Of a stretch of DNA of 12,242 nt, positions 1-6,321 are shown one piece after another. This stretch comes from DATJPD01 sp036394195 (GTDB lineage Bacteria > Pseudomonadota > Alphaproteobacteria > CACIAM-22H2). The notes beneath the pieces are model-generated. The model was not told the DNA's origin and ran no database searches. It worked only from the letters and a program-made list of their open reading frames with translations. Location: positions 1 through 12,242 of the forward strand of contig DASWFO010000034.1 in assembly GCA_036394195.1 (NCBI GenBank). Direction: 5' to 3'. Position 1 is the first letter of the stretch. Every line of letters starts with the position of its first letter. A program made the position numbers and the translations under genes.

Positions 1-1
1 G

Positions 2-160
2 CCGCCGCCGGTCTATTACGCGCCGCCGCCCCCGGTCGTCTATGCACCACCGCTGCCGCCGGCGTACTCGTACCCGCCACAGGGCTACTACGCGCCGCCC
101 TCCTATTACGCGGCACCGGGCTATTACGTGGCGCCGGCGCCGCCGGTCTGGGGTTGGTAA
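2..160 (+). CDS. C-terminal end of a Pro/Tyr-rich (probably secreted) protein, 5'-truncated
   Basis: An open frame enters from the left edge and ends at TAA 158-160, giving 52 residues with no start in the window. It is built of loose repeats such as PPPVYYAPP, GYYAPPSYYAAPG and GYYVAPAPP, and ends in VWGW. Low-complexity Pro/Tyr/Ala tails of this kind are common on small exported or envelope-associated proteins of Hyphomicrobiales, usually after an N-terminal signal peptide, which would lie outside this window. No catalytic motif is visible and no function is assigned. The absence of stops in GC-rich DNA is weak evidence alone; the regular YYAPP periodicity in this frame and the clean stop make a real gene likely. 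Confidence 0.7.
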   Translation, partial: PPPVYYAPPPPVVYAPPLPPAYSYPPQGYYAPPSYYAAPGYYVAPAPPVWGW

Positions 161-196
161 GCGGTCTCCAACCTCGCCGTCCGATAGATTTTTTTT
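149..196 (+). terminator. weak terminator candidate: hairpin plus T-run
   Basis: GGTTGG (152-157) pairs with CCAACC (168-173). G150-C175 and two G-T wobbles extend the stem to 149-157/168-176, with a 10-nt loop containing the TAA stop of the upstream gene. A run of eight T lies at 189-196, 12 nt after the stem. That gap is longer than in a normal intrinsic terminator, so this is only a candidate. Confidence 0.3.
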
Positions 197-214
197 CGAC
201 TTATATCCGCGCCT

Positions 215-240
215 TAGACGGTTAACGGTGCCCGCGTCTA
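215..240. repeat. inverted repeat upstream of the zinc-ribbon gene
   Basis: TAGACG (215-220) and CGTCTA (235-240) form a perfect 6-bp inverted repeat around a 14-nt centre, 35 nt before ATG 275. It could be an operator half-site pair or chance; nothing else in the window repeats it. Confidence 0.25.
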
Positions 241-274
241 CGCGCCGGTGCTGCGAGTGCGCTAGACTCCGCGC

Positions 275-847
275 ATGCTGAGCCGGGCGGTCAGCGACTT
301 TGCGGGCGAGTGGTATCTCGGCGTCTATTGCCGGCGGTGCAAGGCGCCGATCCCTGTCTTTCGCGACCTGGGTGGCGGCGAGGCGATCGCGGCCGGTACG
401 GGGAAGCTGACCGTCGCGTGCCCGAGCTGCGGCAAGCGCCGCCGCTATCGCGCCGATGCCGTGATGTCGTTCCTGATCGGCGGCGACGGGGCCGCAGTCG
501 CACCCGACCGCAATGCGCCGGCGGCGGCGCCGATCGCCAGCGGCGGCTGGGCCGATCCGGCCAAGCGGCCGGAGCTGATCTCCGGGCTGCAGCCCATGCT
601 CCGCGAGCTCAAGGCGCGTGCCGAATCGTCCGGCCGCGACGTGCTGGCCCGCGTTGCCGAACTCTTCGCCGACTATCTGGCGGGCGTGCCGCCGGAACGC
701 CAAAAGCCGGCCGCCATCGAACAGTACCTGAAGGCGCTGTTCGTCCTCTCGCGCGGCTCGGGCGACCTTGCTCCCGATGTCGGCGAGGAACTGGTGGCGA
801 CTCTCTCCGCGTTGAACCGGCGCGCCGGTCTCTCGCCTCGTCGCTGA
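275..847 (+). CDS. hypothetical protein with N-terminal zinc ribbon
   Basis: 190 residues; I do not recognise the family. Two CxxC knuckles are visible, C19-RR-C22 and C49-PS-C52, 26 residues apart, followed by a basic GKRRRYR stretch. This is the usual layout of a four-cysteine zinc ribbon. A linker rich in Ala, Gly and Pro (about 68-90) leads to a C-terminal helical part (about 95-190) with amphipathic segments such as LARVAELFADYLAG. There is no signal peptide or membrane segment, so it is probably cytoplasmic. ATG 275 has no clear Shine-Dalgarno; TAGACT at 263-268 could be a -10 for a leaderless message. It ends 6 nt from the convergent cupin gene. A nucleic-acid-binding or regulatory role is possible but unsupported. 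Confidence 0.75.
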   Translation: MLSRAVSDFAGEWYLGVYCRRCKAPIPVFRDLGGGEAIAAGTGKLTVACPSCGKRRRYRADAVMSFLIGGDGAAVAPDRNAPAAAPIASGGWADPAKRPELISGLQPMLRELKARAESSGRDVLARVAELFADYLAGVPPERQKPAAIEQYLKALFVLSRGSGDLAPDVGEELVATLSALNRRAGLSPRR

Positions 848-853
848 CGTCGA

Positions 854-1219
854 TCAGATCCAGACGTCGTTGGGTGCCGTGCGCTCGCCGCCTTCGTGCC
901 CCGTGTTCGGCACGCCGCGCGGCTCGACCAGCAGCAGCCGGACCTCGTCTTTGGCGTAGGGCTTGTGTTCGACGCCTTTCGGAACGACGAACATCTCGCC
1001 TGCGGAAATCTCGACCGCCCCGTCGCGAAAATCGATCCGCAGCATGCCGTCGAGCACGACGAAGGCTTCGTCGGTGTCCTTATGATCGTGCCAGATGAAG
1101 TCGCCTTGGAGCTTCACGAGCTTGAACTGGTAGTCGTTCAACTCCGCGATGACTCTCGGCTGCCATTGTTCGCTGATCAATCCGAGCCTCTGCCCGAAGT
1201 TGATGGACTTGTAGGCCAT
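854..1219 (-). CDS. single-domain cupin protein
   Basis: 121 residues, one cupin beta-barrel, probably a cytoplasmic metalloprotein. Cupin motif 1 is complete: G39, H44, H46, E51 and G58 fit G(x5)HxH(x4)E(x6)G. Motif 2 is G74, P80, G82 and H85, fitting G(x5)PxGxxH. H44, H46, E51 and H85 are therefore the expected metal ligands. The protein resembles a widely conserved bacterial one-domain cupin whose C-terminus ends in NDVWI; its reaction is not established to my knowledge. The start is ATG at 1219-1217 on the minus strand, with GGAGGGG a few bases upstream. It is divergent from the aminotransferase gene. At about half the size of the two-domain ureidoglycine aminohydrolases, it is unlikely to be one of them. 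Confidence 0.9.
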   Translation of the reverse strand: MAYKSINFGQRLGLISEQWQPRVIAELNDYQFKLVKLQGDFIWHDHKDTDEAFVVLDGMLRIDFRDGAVEISAGEMFVVPKGVEHKPYAKDEVRLLLVEPRGVPNTGHEGGERTAPNDVWI

Positions 1220-1349
1220 GGAACCCCTCCGTCAGGTCCGCCTGGACGACGGCTGACTATAGCGGCGTGGCGCTCCGACGGCAGCCACTTTGAGGCGCCC
1301 CGTTCTCGTGCAACACTGGCCGCATCAGCTGCCACATGAGGTCATCAGA
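1220..1349. promoter_or_regulatory. divergent intergenic region, cupin / aminotransferase
   Basis: This 130-bp region must hold the promoters of both flanking genes. On the minus strand TATAGT (1261-1256) is a good -10 match 36 nt before the cupin start, but no good -35 lies 16-18 nt upstream of it. For the aminotransferase only the ribosome binding site GAGG (1338-1341), 8 nt before ATG 1350, is clear. No convincing operator is seen. Confidence 0.35.
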
Positions 1350-2537
1350 ATGGTCGTTCGCGCGGGACGTGAGTTTCTTGCCATTCCCGGGCCCACCACC
1401 ATGCCCGACGAGGTGCTGGCTGCGATGCACCGCCCGGCGGTGGACATCTACTCGGGGCCGCTGCTCGAGCTCACCGACAGCCTGCTCCGCGATCTGAGCC
1501 GGATCTTCCGCACCCGGGGTCGCTCCTACATCTACATCTCCAACGGGCACGGGGCCTGGGAGGCGGCGCTCACCAACGTGCTGTCGAAAGGCGACAAAAT
1601 CCTGGTGCTGGAGAGCGGCCGTTTTGCAATCGGCTGGGGCAACGCCGCGGCCTTCCTCGGCGCCAATGTCGAGGTGTTGAAGGGGGATTGGCGCCGCGCC
1701 GTGCGGCCGGCCGAGGTCGAGGCCCGGTTGCGCGCGGACAAGGCGGGCGAGATCAAGGCCATCCTCGCCGTGCATGTCGACACGGCGTCGGGTGCGGTGA
1801 ACGACATCGCGGCGATCGCCCAGGCGATCCGCGCCGCGAAGCACGACGCGCTGTTCATGGTCGACGCGGTGGCCTCGCTCGGCTGCGTGCCGTTCGAGAT
1901 GGACGGATGGGGCGTGGACGTCGCGCTGTCGGGCTCACAGAAAGGCCTGATGACGCCGCCCGGCCTCGGCTTCGTGGCGGTGAACGATCGCGCGCGCGAG
2001 GTCCACAACCGCGCCGGATTACGGTCGCCCTACTGGGACTGGACCGCGCGCGAGGGCGAATCGCATTACCAGAAATATGCCGGGACACCGCCCGAGCATC
2101 TGATGTTCGGCCTGCGGCAGGCCCTCGACATGCTGTTCGCCGAACAGCCCGATAACGCGTTCCGCCGTCATCGGCTCCTTGCCGAAGCCGTGCGCCGCGC
2201 CGTCGCGGTGTGGGCGGAGAAGCAGGCGTTCGGCTTCAACATCCTGGCGCCGGGCGAGCGGTCCGACACCGTGACCACGGTGCTGATGCGCGAGGGCATC
2301 GATCCGCGCCCGCTCCTGGACTACTGCACCAACAAATGCGGCGTCGTGCTCGGGCTCGGCATCGGGGACCTCTCCGGCAAGGCGTTCCGCATCGCCCACA
2401 TGGGCCATGTCAACGCGCCGATGATCCTCGGCACGCTCGGCGTCATCGAGACCGCGCTCAATGCGTTGCGCATCCCGCACGGCGCGGGCGGCGTCCAGGC
2501 CGCGATCGATTATCTGGGTGCGAACGTCGAGGCCTGA
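1350..2537 (+). CDS. class V PLP-dependent aminotransferase (alanine/serine-glyoxylate aminotransferase family)
   Basis: 395 residues, the normal length for this family, and cytoplasmic. It probably transfers an amino group from alanine, serine or a related donor to glyoxylate or another 2-oxoacid. The N-terminal FLAIPGPTTMP, the central SNGHGAWEAALTN cofactor loop, D172 in FMVDAVAS (pairs with the pyridine nitrogen) and K198 in SGSQKGLMTPPG (Schiff-base lysine) are all as expected. The frame is open up to a TTG at 1290, but ATG 1350 has GAGG 8 nt upstream and gives the standard N-terminus. It converges on the dehydrogenase gene with a 6-nt gap. A serine-glyoxylate or ureidoglycine-glyoxylate role is possible; no other allantoin or serine-cycle gene is present to decide between them. 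Confidence 0.92.
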   Translation: MVVRAGREFLAIPGPTTMPDEVLAAMHRPAVDIYSGPLLELTDSLLRDLSRIFRTRGRSYIYISNGHGAWEAALTNVLSKGDKILVLESGRFAIGWGNAAAFLGANVEVLKGDWRRAVRPAEVEARLRADKAGEIKAILAVHVDTASGAVNDIAAIAQAIRAAKHDALFMVDAVASLGCVPFEMDGWGVDVALSGSQKGLMTPPGLGFVAVNDRAREVHNRAGLRSPYWDWTAREGESHYQKYAGTPPEHLMFGLRQALDMLFAEQPDNAFRRHRLLAEAVRRAVAVWAEKQAFGFNILAPGERSDTVTTVLMREGIDPRPLLDYCTNKCGVVLGLGIGDLSGKAFRIAHMGHVNAPMILGTLGVIETALNALRIPHGAGGVQAAIDYLGANVEA

Positions 2538-2543
2538 GCACCA

Positions 2544-3422
2544 TCAGCGCAGGCCGGCGCTTTCGGCGCATAGCCGGGCCAGTGACGCCCAATCGGCGTT
2601 GCCCTTGCCCTGGGCCACGCCGCTCAGGAAGTGGTCGTGGACCAGGCTGGCCAGCGGCATCGGCACGCGCGCAGCGTCGGCCGCGGCCAGCGCCAGCCGG
2701 ATATCTTTTAGTCCCATGGACATCGGAAACCCCACCGGCTCGTACTTCTCGTCGGCGATGATCGTCCCGTAGGTCTTGTAGGCGGGTGACGCGAACACGC
2801 TGCCGGTGATGACGTCCAGCAGCAGGTGCGCATCGACACCGGATTTGCGGGCGAACGCGAACGCCTCGCCCAGGCTCTCCAGCATCGATGAGATCAGGAA
2901 GTTCGCGCTGAGCTTCACGACATTGGCGGCCGGGGGCTTCTCGCCCAGCGTGAATGTCTTCTGTCCCATCGCCTCGAACAACGGCCGGCAGCGCTGGATC
3001 GCCTGCGGCGGTCCGGCGACCATGATGAACAGCTTCGCCGCGGCGGCCGCGTCGGGGCGGCCGAGAACCGGTGCCGCCACGTAGATGCGTCCCTTCGACG
3101 CATGCAGGGCGGTCAAACGCTCGGACAGGCCGACGCTGATGGTGCTCATCGATAGATCAATCGTGTTCTCGCCGAGAGCATCGAACGCGCCGCCGTCACC
3201 GAACAACACCGCCTCGACGGCGTTATCGTCGGCCAGCATTGTGATCAGGGCGTCGCCGTGCGCCGCATCCGCGGGCCGATCGACGATCTTCGCCCCGGCC
3301 TCTTCCAGCGGGCGGGCCTTGTCGCGCGAGCGGTTGTAGGCCACCACCCGGTGACCTGCTTTCAAGAGATTTGTTGCCATGGCTCGGCCCATTTGGCCGA
3401 GCCCGATAAAGCCCACGTCCAT
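2544..3422 (-). CDS. NAD(P)-dependent beta-hydroxyacid dehydrogenase (3-hydroxyisobutyrate dehydrogenase / glyoxylate reductase family)
   Basis: 292 residues, typical of the family, cytoplasmic. The N-terminal Rossmann domain has GFIGLGQMGRAMA (G7, G9, G12) and a strand-end YNRSR (29-33); the Asn and Arg there suggest NADPH rather than NADH. The substrate loop is DLSMSTIS (89-96), followed by APVLGRPDAA (117-126). The helical C-terminal domain carries the catalytic K170 with N174 (KLSAN, the family's KxxxN), and LKDIRLAL. The start is ATG 3422, with GGAGG (3434-3430) 7 nt upstream; an ATG 20 codons earlier adds residues that do not fit the family. Substrates of relatives include hydroxyisobutyrate, tartronate semialdehyde, glyoxylate and succinic semialdehyde; the sequence does not choose between them. 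Confidence 0.9.
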   Translation of the reverse strand: MDVGFIGLGQMGRAMATNLLKAGHRVVAYNRSRDKARPLEEAGAKIVDRPADAAHGDALITMLADDNAVEAVLFGDGGAFDALGENTIDLSMSTISVGLSERLTALHASKGRIYVAAPVLGRPDAAAAAKLFIMVAGPPQAIQRCRPLFEAMGQKTFTLGEKPPAANVVKLSANFLISSMLESLGEAFAFARKSGVDAHLLLDVITGSVFASPAYKTYGTIIADEKYEPVGFPMSMGLKDIRLALAAADAARVPMPLASLVHDHFLSGVAQGKGNADWASLARLCAESAGLR

Positions 3423-3557
3423 GATTATGCCTCCGTCCGCGTGGCGACACGCCGTGTAGGCCAACAATGCGCATGGCGCCATCGTTCCATCTTGTAATCT
3501 TCTGCTGGAACTGTCGCTGCCCGGCTCGGGTTATTCGACCAATCGAAGGAGACCCCG
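3423..3557. promoter_or_regulatory. divergent intergenic region, dehydrogenase / ABM protein
   Basis: This 135-bp gap separates two divergent starts. It holds the dehydrogenase ribosome site at its left edge and AAGGAG (3546-3551) for the ABM gene at its right. TGTAAT at 3493-3498 is a five-of-six -10 match on the plus strand, but no good -35 sits 16-18 nt before it. A 10-bp palindrome ATGGCGCCAT (3474-3483) lies near the centre and may be a protein site or chance. Confidence 0.35.
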
Positions 3558-3884
3558 ATGCCGCAGATCCAAGCCGCTAACCAGCCCGTCACCCAGATCA
3601 CGATCGTCGAGCCGGAGCCGGGGAAGCAGGGCGCCGCCCTGGCCCTGATGCAGGAGCGGGCCCAGTTCATGGCTCGCCAGCCCGGGTTTGTCTCGATCAG
3701 CCTGCATCGCAGCCTCGATGGCCGGCGCATCGTCAATTACGTCCAGTGGCGCGACCGCGAGTCCCTACACTCGGCGCACCACTCGCCCCTGTTCCGCAGC
3801 GAATGGGGGTATTTCAGCGAGATTGCCGACGAGATCGATCCGCACCTCTACGAGGTCGCGACGGTCCTCGACAATAGCAAGTGA
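3558..3884 (+). CDS. small ABM-fold (antibiotic biosynthesis monooxygenase-like) protein
   Basis: 108 residues, the usual size of a one-domain dimeric alpha/beta-barrel protein. Strand one is TQITIVEPEPGK; then come a helix (AALALMQERAQFMARQ), the characteristic PGFVSISLHRSLDGRRIVNY segment, the YVQWRDRESL turn and a last strand LYEVATVLD. This order matches the ABM superfamily, whose members oxidise quinol-like or heme substrates, or serve only as binding or detoxification proteins. No cofactor is needed for many relatives and no catalytic residue can be named here. The start ATG 3558 has AAGGAG 6 nt upstream. It lies 129 nt before the lactonase gene on the same strand; cotranscription is possible but an inverted repeat lies between them. 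Confidence 0.82.
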   Translation: MPQIQAANQPVTQITIVEPEPGKQGAALALMQERAQFMARQPGFVSISLHRSLDGRRIVNYVQWRDRESLHSAHHSPLFRSEWGYFSEIADEIDPHLYEVATVLDNSK

Positions 3885-3905
3885 CGCCCCCAGGCTCGGA
3901 TGATC

Positions 3906-3935
3906 CCCGATCTGTGCAACCTGAAATAGATCGGG
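3906..3935. repeat. 8-bp inverted repeat in the lactonase leader
   Basis: CCCGATCT (3906-3913) and AGATCGGG (3928-3935) are perfectly complementary around a 14-nt loop. The element lies 21 nt after the ABM stop and 78 nt before the lactonase ATG. There is no following T-run, so it fits an operator or a processing or stability hairpin better than an intrinsic terminator. Confidence 0.45.
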
Positions 3936-4013
3936 TAACATCCCGGTAAGAACGAGGCGGCCGCGACAATGCGGCGTCGCCGACAATCAGAATTGAAATA
4001 CGGGAGGACAACG

Positions 4014-5192
4014 ATGGACAACACCGCGCTTACGGAGTTGTTGAGCCGGGGCGTCATCGCCGCCGTGGTCGGCGGCCTGTTCAGTCTGGGCGCCGAACGC
4101 GCCCTGGCGCAGAACCCGCCACCCAATGCGATGTTTGCCTATGTCGGGTCGTTCACGACCGAGCAACGCAAGTCGCGCGGCGACGGTATCCACGTCTATC
4201 GTGTCGATCCGGCGACGGGCGTCTGGACGCATGTCCAGCATCTGGGCGATCTGACGAATCCGTCTTTCCTGGCGCTCAGCCCCGATCAGCGTGTTCTCTA
4301 TTCCGTGCATGGCGACGGGGAATACGTGACCGCCTTCGCCCTCGACCGCGAGACCGGCCAGGCCAAATTGCTCGGGCGCGGGACCACGGGCGGGAAGAAC
4401 GGCGTTCGTCAGGCGAGCGACGCCGGCGGCAAGTTTCTGATCGTTGCCAACTACAGCAGCGGCAGCGTCGCTGTGCTGGCCATCTCTCCGGACGGCTCGC
4501 TCAAGGACCACCACCAGCTGGAGATGCTGCCGGGCGATCCCGGGCCGCACCGGACCGAGCAGGCCAGCTCGCATCCGCACGATGTCGCCTTCGACCCGTC
4601 CGGGCGCTTCGTGCTGGTCCCGGACAAAGGCCTCGATCGCGTCTTTGTGTTCCGCTTCGACGCGTCGACGGGCCGCCTGTCGTCGAGCGAGCCGGGTTCG
4701 GTGAAGGCGCGATCGGGCGCCGGCCCACGGCACATCGCATTCCATCCCCGGCTGCCCGTCGCGTGGGTCCTGAACGAGCTCGACAGCACGGCCACGACAT
4801 ACCGGTGGGATAGCGACCGCGGCGTGCTGACGCCGGTGCAGGTCATCTCGACATTGCCGGCGGATTTCACCGGCGACAGCTCGGCCGCCGAACTCGCCGT
4901 GTCGGCAGACGGCCGGTTCGTGTATTGCTCGAATCGCGGCCATGACAGCATCGTGACCTACTCGGTCAATCCGGCGAACGGATTGCTGACCGCGACGGCG
5001 TGGGAGCCGACGCAAGGCCGCGTCCCGCGCTTCATCGGTCTCGACCCGACGGGTCGTTTCCTCCACGCGGCGAACGAGCAGGGCGACACGATCGTCACCT
5101 TCCGGGTGGATGCGGCGTCGGGGACGCTGACGCCGACCGGCCAGGTGATCAAGAACGCGAGCCCGGTGACCATCGTCTTCAGCACCCGCTGA
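4014..5192 (+). CDS. exported lactonase-family beta-propeller protein (6-phosphogluconolactonase-like fold)
   Basis: 392 residues. An N-terminal signal peptide has a hydrophobic stretch (about 13-27) ending in ALA-Q, with predicted cleavage after A32, so the mature protein is periplasmic or secreted. The rest shows the repeating blades of a seven-bladed propeller: YVGSFTTEQ at the start, then units of the form LSPDQRVLY, FDPSGRFVLVPDKGLDRVFVF, AVSADGRFVYCSNRGHDS and LDPTGRFLHAANEQGDTIV, plus the HPHDV and GPRHIAFHP turns conserved in lactonases. Cytoplasmic relatives hydrolyse 6-phosphogluconolactone; exported ones act on unknown sugar or other lactones. ATG 4014 has GGGAGGA just upstream and gives a proper signal peptide, so the ATG 15 codons earlier is rejected. 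The cyclase-family gene follows after 52 nt. Confidence 0.9.
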   Translation: MDNTALTELLSRGVIAAVVGGLFSLGAERALAQNPPPNAMFAYVGSFTTEQRKSRGDGIHVYRVDPATGVWTHVQHLGDLTNPSFLALSPDQRVLYSVHGDGEYVTAFALDRETGQAKLLGRGTTGGKNGVRQASDAGGKFLIVANYSSGSVAVLAISPDGSLKDHHQLEMLPGDPGPHRTEQASSHPHDVAFDPSGRFVLVPDKGLDRVFVFRFDASTGRLSSSEPGSVKARSGAGPRHIAFHPRLPVAWVLNELDSTATTYRWDSDRGVLTPVQVISTLPADFTGDSSAAELAVSADGRFVYCSNRGHDSIVTYSVNPANGLLTATAWEPTQGRVPRFIGLDPTGRFLHAANEQGDTIVTFRVDAASGTLTPTGQVIKNASPVTIVFSTR

Positions 5193-5244
5193 GCGTCCGT
5201 GCGCCCGCGCGACCGGATGTCGCGCCCTGAATGGAGGGAACACC

Positions 5245-6195
5245 ATGAACAACCTTGCCGCGGTTGTGGCGTTGGGTCTCATTGCCTTCACGTGTGATGC
5301 GGCCGCCCAAGGCTGGCGGCCGCCACCGCCCAGCGAGCGGTGCCCATCCAAATGGGGGGCGGCCGACGAGCGCGGCGCGGGCAATCACATGACGCCGGCC
5401 AATGTGTTGCGCGCGGCGCGGCTCATCAAAACAGGCCAGACCTTCGAACTCGCCCACGTGCTTGGCCCGGAAATGCCGGTCAATCCGGGACGGCAGTACG
5501 AGCTGCACACCAAGCGCAGCACCGGGCCGTTCGGCGAGAACAAACGCTACAGCAATGAGGAGCTGGTGACGTCGGAGATCGGTCAAGTGGGGACACAATT
5601 CGACGGCTTCACCCATCAGGCGATCGACCGTCTGCTCTACAATTGCGTCAACATGGACGACGTCGCGACCCGCAGCGGCTTCACCAAGATGGGCGTGGAG
5701 AAGGTCGGGACGCTGATCACGCGCGGCGTATTGATCGATGTCGCCGGTTTGAAGGGCGTCGAGATCCTGCCGATCGATTATGAGATCACGGTGGCCGATC
5801 TGGAGCAGGCCTTGCAGAAGCAGGGCGTCGGCCTGCAGGCGGGCGACGCGGTGCTTGTCTACACCGGCTGGAGCAAACACTGGGGCGTCGATAACAAGCT
5901 TTACACCAGCGGCTGTCCCGGCATCGGCGTCGCTGCGGCGCAGTGGCTGATCAAGCAGGACCCGATGCTGCTCGGCAGCGACAACTGGCCGGTCGAGATC
6001 GCGCCGAATCCCGACAAGTCGCTCAACCTGCCGGTGCACAACATCGCACTGACGGTCAACGGCGTGCACCTGCTCGAGAACCTCGTGCTCGACGACCTCG
6101 CCAAGGCGCGCGCCTACGAGTTCGCGCTCGTTCTCCAGCCGCTCAAGATCAAGGGAGCGACCGGTTCGACGGTGGCGCCGACCGCCATCCGCTGA
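5245..6195 (+). CDS. exported cyclase-family protein (kynurenine formamidase-like hydrolase fold)
   Basis: 316 residues. A signal peptide (MNNLAAVVALGLIAFTCDAAAQ) predicts cleavage after A21, so it acts outside the cytoplasm. The body fits the cyclase family, which includes bacterial kynurenine formamidases and polyketide or ring-opening hydrolases. Visible landmarks are ELAHVLGPEMPVNPG, the metal-site segment QVGTQFDGFTH (114-124), VYTGWSKHW, GSDNWPVEIAP, LPVHNIALTVNGVHLLENL and a C-terminal GATGSTVAPTAIR. In classical members the metal segment is HxGTHxDxxxH; here the two first His are Gln (Q114, Q118), while D120 and H124 remain. The start ATG 5245 has GGAGGG 6 nt upstream. With the exported lactonase before it and a solute importer after it, a role in opening an external ring substrate is plausible but inferred. 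Confidence 0.9.
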   Translation: MNNLAAVVALGLIAFTCDAAAQGWRPPPPSERCPSKWGAADERGAGNHMTPANVLRAARLIKTGQTFELAHVLGPEMPVNPGRQYELHTKRSTGPFGENKRYSNEELVTSEIGQVGTQFDGFTHQAIDRLLYNCVNMDDVATRSGFTKMGVEKVGTLITRGVLIDVAGLKGVEILPIDYEITVADLEQALQKQGVGLQAGDAVLVYTGWSKHWGVDNKLYTSGCPGIGVAAAQWLIKQDPMLLGSDNWPVEIAPNPDKSLNLPVHNIALTVNGVHLLENLVLDDLAKARAYEFALVLQPLKIKGATGSTVAPTAIR

Positions 6196-6248
6196 CCGAT
6201 CGGGAGCGGATTCCCGGGCGGGGAAACGGGGGAAATGTCGTCCCGGGC

Positions 6249-6284
6249 CGGTTGACACCCGCCCGGCCGTGCGCCGTAATGCCG
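6249..6284 (+). repeat. 36-bp direct repeat, copy 1
   Basis: CGGTTGACACCCGCCCGGCC (6249-6268), then one variable base, then TGCGCCGTAATGCCG (6270-6284). The same sequence recurs at 10212-10247 with a single difference (G here, C there). Similarity stops sharply outside the unit. Confidence 0.9.
6252..6280 (+). promoter_or_regulatory. predicted sigma-70-type promoter of the ABC importer operon
   Basis: A perfect -35 TTGACA (6252-6257) and a -10-like CGTAAT (6275-6280, four of six, with the TAAT core) are separated by exactly 17 nt. The -10 ends 41 nt before the ATPase start. The element is entirely inside the repeated unit, and the duplicate has the same position relative to a transport gene, which strongly favours a promoter. 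Confidence 0.65.
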
Positions 6285-6287
6285 CCA

Positions 6288-6302
6288 CACCGACGATCGG
6301 TG
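6288..6302. repeat. small hairpin / dyad at the predicted transcription start
   Basis: CACCGA (6288-6293) pairs with TCGGTG (6297-6302) across a 3-nt centre. It begins 7 nt after the predicted -10, where transcription would start. It is absent from the second promoter copy, so any operator or leader function would be specific to the ATPase operon. Confidence 0.35.
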
Positions 6303-6321
6303 GCAGTCGGCCGGGGGTGGC

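Noticed and set aside
1290..1349. TTG start extending the aminotransferase by 20 codons
   Set aside because: ATG 1350 has a well-placed GAGG and gives the family's normal N-terminus; the added residues resemble nothing.
854..2537. Cupin plus class V aminotransferase as a ureidoglycine (allantoin) degradation pair
   Set aside because: Ureidoglycine aminohydrolase is a two-domain cupin about twice this length, and no other allantoin gene is present.
3423..3482. Upstream ATG for the dehydrogenase
   Set aside because: GGAGG 7 nt before ATG 3422 and the immediate Rossmann strand DVGFIGLG show the real start.
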